Shown here: positions 60,575-64,000 of the stretch, piece after piece
Layout of the letters: every line of letters begins with the position of its first letter
Numbering within the stretch: the stretch's first letter is position 1
NCBI GenBank assembly: GCA_038501785.1
Contig: JBAMJR010000151.1
Location: 4,016,501 to 4,080,500, forward strand
DNA length: 64,000 nt
Direction of reading: 5' to 3'
DNA from: Myoxocephalus aenaeus
Taxonomy: Eukaryota > Chordata > Actinopteri > Perciformes > Cottidae
The notes under the pieces: generated by a model
Seen by the model: only the letters and a program-made list of their open reading frames with translations
The model's database searches: none
What the model was told of the DNA's origin: nothing
Translations under genes and position numbers: made by a program

Positions 60575-62221
60575 ACAGTCAGAATAAACCCTTGTTGATT
60601 TTCTTCATTTTACTTAGCTCATCTCTTATGTTATTAAATTACCAATATAGTAACTTAACAGATGCATGCATGCTAATACATACATACAACTATGCACAAG
60701 TAATTTAAAGAGCATGAGAACATTTTGGGGGGAAATTTGCTTTTTAAATTCCAACAGCACAATACAGCTGTCAAAAGCTATACACATGCCATGTTAGTAA
60801 CCACAAGTCATAGGTGATTTATTTTTATTTACAATTTTTTTTTTTTTGGGGAGAGGATGGCCTTTATTTAGTGTTAATACAGTGTTCCCTCATTTTCAAT
60901 CAGGGCTTTTGAAAGAATGCTACAGACATTTCGGTCCCTGAATTTCTCATTTCTTTTGCCCTGGATTCTGGCAGCCCTGTAGTCAGTGTTCATTATCTGC
61001 TCTTACAGCTTTGACTTCAGCACAGCAATTACATCCTCAGCTGCGCTGATTAATCCAACATGGAGGCATTTCACAAAATGGTTTTGAAAAGACATTTCCA
61101 GACACTTACCAGGGAGTAGCTGTGGCACAGCTTGTTTATGCAGATAGACCATAGCCAGTCATATTGCAATAAGATGTTTTCAATAGCTGCTTAAGTGTTC
61201 TCTTAACCTCTAGTGTATACTGTGCAGGAAACAACAGACCGTTGGGAAAGTGATTAATTCAGTCTATTTTTCTCCTGACATAAAATGGAGGTCTGCCTGA
61301 TGTCATGTTTGGGTAATGTACGGTTCTCTTTTGTTGAACATATTCCCTCTATGGCCATTCGTTAATATGTCTCCACTGCTCTCAGCTCAACTGCTTAACC
61401 TTCCCATTCTCTCCTGACAATCACATAATCAATCACTGTCCCATTACTTGACAAGGCAGACAAAGAGTGTGTATGAGTGAGAAAAACCTTTTGGCCTGTC
61501 TCAGCAAGCAAGAGGAATGTCGACTTCAGAGGGCTAACACGGGCAGAAAACATAGGCCCAGTAAATATTCAATTTAAAGGATTCACAGATAAGGCGAGTT
61601 GAAAAATTGAGGCAGCACCCATTCTTCTAGATAAGAGAAGACGAAGCCATCTGGAGGCTGGGAGATAGCGAACTCCCACACCATCCCAGAGACCTCACTC
61701 TCATCTGCTGCAGCGGTAGAGAAGGGAAAAATAGAGTGCCAACACTTTCATTATGTTAACTTCAAAATGAATTTATTCACATTCAGTGCATGTAGTTATT
61801 GGCTTTGGTAAACAGAACGTTACTCCTGTGCCCACCATAACAGATAACAATGTATTGGTCAGTCTTTACATAATGCTGCATTGATTTAATAACTTAAATA
61901 TTCAAGATAGTATTAGGTTAAAATACAGTTTTCTCTTTCTTTTCTCATTAAAAAAAATCTGATTTTTTTTTTTTTTCTTAAACAATGTCTGTCATTCAAT
62001 AAATCCATTCGAGCTAAAATAACAGTTCCTTTGAGAAAAATATCGTTATTCTTTCACTGAAATTGTCCAACATACATACTTGGTACTTGGTGGGGCAAGA
62101 TAGTCATCACTAGTCACACCCACCCCAAATTAACTTTATGTATATCTCCTTCATGGTTGCATGGTACATTTTTTATCAAGGTGTTTGAAACATTTGATGC
62201 ACTCAGTTTAAATATACTGAA

Positions 62222-62333
<112 letters not shown>

Positions 62334-64000
62334 CAAAGTAAACCAAACTCAAATTATGTTTCTTAGGCCCAGACCTGTATCTTCTTTAAATCCACCTTGA
62401 CATCTTTGAAAACACACAATATTTGCAAAAAGAACCCCAGCTTGTGAATAACCTTGTCCCATCCTTATAATGCACTTTGTTGACTCCTCCACCATGCTAT
62501 TTCATGCCAGCCACATCGGATTTAGCTCTGGGATAATGCTTTTGTCAGTATGTTTTATCTGTTCTCTCACTCAGGTACGCTATGCTGTTATCCCTAATTA
62601 CCCTCACTGCGTTTTACACTTGCCCCAGAATTCCTAATGCTCGATAACAGATGCAGGTCGATTTGAAATTTACTTATAGCGGCATTATCGGTTTGACCCG
62701 CATTGCAGACTGACTGTCCCAAAGGCTCTTGGGTGAAAGCTGTTAACTCTGTGATAACAGCGACCTGAAGTGATAACCTTCCAGCAGTCTCGAGGACACA
62801 CAGTTTGCTTCATATGTGCTGTATTGCAGTCGCAGCATTTCTTATTCAACCTTGGGTGCTCTGCTGTGCTCTGATTCACTTAATGGGATCGAGAGGGAGG
62901 TTAATCACTATGTCCGCCATAGACTGTTAAAATGCTGGCTGACCATTATATGAAATATTACGATTTGTATTTCTTTGAAAGATGAATTTCAACGCTAATT
63001 CTGTTGAAGTGAACTCTCCTTTTTTTTCTCCTTTTTTAAGCTGTAGTTGAACTGTCTCCCCAGTTAGGATGCACTTTGATTAATTTACTTTAGGAGGCCG
63101 ACATCTGCGTTTGCAGATTTTCATTAAGATCAACATAAAAGCTTCAGACAAGGTTCTACTTATCTTAAGTTATTATCGCCCAGAAGACATGGTTGATTAA
63201 GCGGAAAAAGTTCTTAAGTATTTGGATAAAAAATTCACAGAAAGGTTTATTTTGTTTGTCTTCTAAAAGACAACTTTTTAAAGTGGTATAGAATACGTTT
63301 TTTTTACATGTAGAAATCTTTAATCCATAAAATTCAATACATACTCTGCCAGTGTTTTTTTCTTCTCCCTACTATTGAATAATTTTGATCCAATTGCCAT
63401 AGATGTCTGCAGCATGCAGTTAAGCTTCAGCAATCAATCAGTGGTACGTTTTTTGCAACTAAAATTATACCTAAAAGGGGTGGAAATAGAGGCCTTGCAT
63501 GCAAAATGTCAACTGCAGAACGTCTGCAGCCATTTCATTAATGTCAGTCAACTTCAAGTGCATAATGTTACTGTAAAAAACGTAGCTCTTTTTAGACCAC
63601 ATGGTTCAGCACACAAGTTATCTTGAGAAAAGACTATAGCCTTGTGGAAGAGGTACGCTGTGCTTTACAGTACAATAGAAATGGTGGGTAGGCCCATCGG
63701 CTGAAAGGGGAAGCAGTATAGCTTGTTGCCTTGGTTTCATATTTTACAGGAACAGTGTAGTGTGAGGCTCTGTCAAGCCTAGTTTTAATCCCTTTCTCCA
63801 CTGTGTTGTGTGATGTTATGTTGTTATCTTAATAATAATCAGTGCCTGTATTTCTGCCCTCGGCATTTCTGTCAGGCTGGGTTGGTTTAGGAGCTGTGCC
63901 TTATCAACAGCTTTGTCATTAAATCAGCTTTTTCAACAGAGAAATTTCACTGCAGTTATTCTTATCAACAGATCAGCACACTGTGATTTTCTGTTCAATC

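Overview
This window is vertebrate nuclear DNA, most likely from a ray-finned (teleost) fish. It holds two intron-bearing, vertebrate-type protein genes embedded in transposon families typical of teleosts: L2/CR1-type LINEs, RNase H-bearing I-type LINEs, Gypsy-like and retroviral-like solo LTRs, and piggyBac-like and hAT elements. There is nothing bacterial in it: no operons, rRNA, tRNA or CRISPR array could be supported.

Layout. Positions 1-4313 are a broken L2-type LINE carrying two DNA-transposon insertions and a 47-bp minisatellite. Positions 4314-6245 show nothing recognisable. Positions 6251-14604 are a solo LTR split by a full-length I-type LINE, which is itself split by a second LTR and by a CR1/L2-like LINE; each LTR and the I-type LINE is marked by an exact target-site duplication (TSD). 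A deleted hAT element lies at 15785-16822. Positions 17921-24754 are a second solo LTR (TSD GCTAG) into which three LINE-type insertions landed at one 12-bp target, leaving four exact copies of TGATTACTAGTT. One of these insertions is a chimera carrying an intronless, frameshifted copy of the motor-domain part of a kif15-like kinesin mRNA. Positions 24760-28440 are intergenic.

Genes. slc12a4 (K-Cl cotransporter KCC1) runs on the plus strand from 28597 to 45881 as 24 coding exons that join without a frame break into about 1,092 residues. A membrane dipeptidase gene (DPEP family, dpep2 by neighbourhood) runs on the minus strand from 53762 to 47899 as 10 coding exons, about 438 residues, with a probable noncoding first exon near 54157. 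The two genes converge tail to tail; the SLC12A4-DPEP adjacency also exists on human chromosome 16q22. Their candidate poly(A) signals lie about 20 bp apart on opposite strands. The proteins act separately: one is a cell-volume ion transporter, the other a GPI-anchored zinc ectopeptidase.

Positions 54303-64000 contain no gene I can support: transposon scraps, long simple repeats (AG, TA) and one strong CTCF-like motif. The most interesting structure is the serial re-use of one LINE target site and the kinesin-LINE chimera inside it. I found no convincing new multigene system.
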